64,000 bases of DNA, taken from NCBI GenBank assembly GCA_964036045.1, contig OZ038380.1:70230186-70294185 (forward strand). The letters are read 5' to 3'. This document shows positions 63,226 through 64,000 of the stretch, in pieces. Below the pieces are notes generated by a model, which was not told the origin of the DNA, did not search any database, and saw nothing but the letters and a program-made list of their open reading frames with translations. Within the stretch, counting starts at the first letter, position 1, and every line of letters starts with the position of its first letter. The position numbers were made by a program, and so were the translations under genes. The stretch is from Eutreptiella sp. 'Long Island Sound 2002' (taxonomy: Eukaryota; Euglenozoa; Euglenophyceae; Eutreptiales; Eutreptiaceae).

Positions 63226-64000
63226 AAACGCAAGCACGTGGATAGGGTGTAGGTGGATGGGCAATAGAAGTTGGAGTAGGTGAAAATTCCTTTCGGGAGG
63301 TTGGTGTGTCTGGGGGGACGCTGTTGGGCATTCCCCGTAAGGTGATGCTAACCCTGGTGGAGGGTACATTCTCGCTTCGAATTCCATGCATCCAACGGTG
63401 ACGTGCTGTCCCTTCTATGACCAAGAGGGAGCGCCGCGGGAGTGGAATGGAGAAGGGGGGGGGGCGGGGCTGTGTCAACCTCCCCCCCCCAGCTGAAGTC
63501 CATGACGGAGTCGCAGGCCAGGCTGAGGGTAGTGACCACTTCCCCTAGGGCTAGTTTGTCAATGTGTTGCCCGATGCCTGTCTCAGGGGGATAAACCCAC
63601 AAGAGGGCCTGGATGACCGTTATTTCTAGGAGGCCTTCCAGGTCCTCAATGAAGCGGAGGAGGATGAAGGGGGCGGAAACCTGCAGGGGTAATAGGGGGG
63701 TGGGCTGGGCAGTCCTGTGGTTAAATTTCAGAGCGAACTGCCTGGAGAGTCGCTTTGTACCGGGGTGGGGGTCACAGAGTTCTTTGCACAGGCGCGTGAG
63801 GTCTTCCTCTACTGCCAAGGAAACATAGTCCGCGATGAACCGGAGGCTGTCGGGTGTGTGACGCATTGGAGCTGGAGGGGGTAGTTGAAAACTTACCAAG
63901 GGTGGGGTCATGCGCAACCGTTTCAGTGGCGGACCCTGGGGGGGGGTGTGCGGGGTGGGGGGCGATGCAGCCGCGGACGCATTGCTGGGGGAGGTGATGC
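63226..64000 (-). CDS. AlkB-like Fe(II)/2-oxoglutarate dioxygenase (partial; 1-base frameshift)
   Basis: AlkB-family dioxygenases oxidatively demethylate nucleic acid bases, or act on proteins. The minus-strand frame is open from the window edge, so the N-terminus is missing. After a Pro/Ala-rich stretch come DSLRFIADYVSLAVEEDLTR, FNHRTAQPTPLLPLQ, then WVYPPETGIGQHIDKLALGE with the iron-binding HxD, then DSVMDFSWGG. A run of ten G (63455-63464) then breaks the frame. In the next frame lie LPRRSLLVIEGTARHRWMHG, with the third iron ligand His, and TRVSITLR, the R-x5-R pair that binds 2-oxoglutarate. Both halves hold every catalytic residue. Whether it is a host gene or retroelement cargo cannot be told. 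Confidence 0.75.

Overview
The window is eukaryotic nuclear DNA made almost entirely of nested, decayed transposable elements. The evidence is Ty3-type retrotransposon polyproteins with chromodomains, non-LTR (LINE) retrotransposons with endonuclease, reverse transcriptase (RT) and RNase H, DNA-transposon-like elements bounded by inverted repeats, and long satellite arrays. Base composition changes abruptly with each element: AT-rich blocks (about 1.2-5, 16, 20-23, 26-32 and 50.5-51.7 kb) lie beside very GC-rich blocks (about 7-8, 10.2-20, 36.8-46 and 58-60 kb). From memory, the gag/pol style of the Ty3 elements and the GC-rich multi-ORF LINEs suggest a protist, perhaps an alveolate such as a dinoflagellate or chromerid. 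I cannot prove this from the sequence. I see no rRNA gene, no intact tRNA and no confidently spliced host gene. The nearest to a cellular gene is an AlkB-like dioxygenase running off the right edge.

Layout. 0-5.9 kb: mostly unassigned, with a tRNA-like arm pair and a short tandem repeat. 5.87-24.97 kb, minus strand: one Ty3 element (copy 1), read right to left as RT, RNase H, integrase and chromodomain. Its RT-RNase H linker holds an inverted-repeat element (9475-23110), which is itself split by a 9.9-kb LINE (10239-20173). Its integrase is split by a second LINE fragment (6897-8356). 24.97-29.93 kb: Ty3 copy 2, with the same inverted-repeat element (25570-29074) at the same codon and a 355-bp LINE 3' fragment inside it. 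30-32.46 kb: AT-rich tandem repeats. 32.46-48.6 kb: a plus-strand LINE (LINE-A) with endonuclease, RT and RNase H. Its RNase H is interrupted by a 10.2-kb insertion carrying about 100 copies of a 65-bp satellite, flanked by a 170-bp direct duplication. 48.6-50.5 kb: duplicated segments and a degenerate RanBP2-type zinc finger. 50511-51724: a 1.2-kb terminal-inverted-repeat (TIR) element. 51.7-55.8 kb: a third, plus-strand Ty3 element that lacks RT. 55.9-57.9 kb: a 10-bp satellite and a pair of 275-bp direct repeats. 58-60.1 kb: LINE-type GC-rich ORFs. 60.2-62.4 kb: a tandem array with poly(G) tracts. 63.2-64 kb: the AlkB-like gene.

The target-site duplications give an insertion order. The Ty3 element was hit in its RT-RNase H linker by the inverted-repeat element, the composite was duplicated, and the copies were then hit independently by LINEs. 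Several LINE insertions carry short tandem 3' tails, (CCTA)n or a TCAAACC heptamer, rather than poly(A). Nearly all element genes here carry frameshifts, stops or lost catalytic residues, so the region is best read as an element graveyard.
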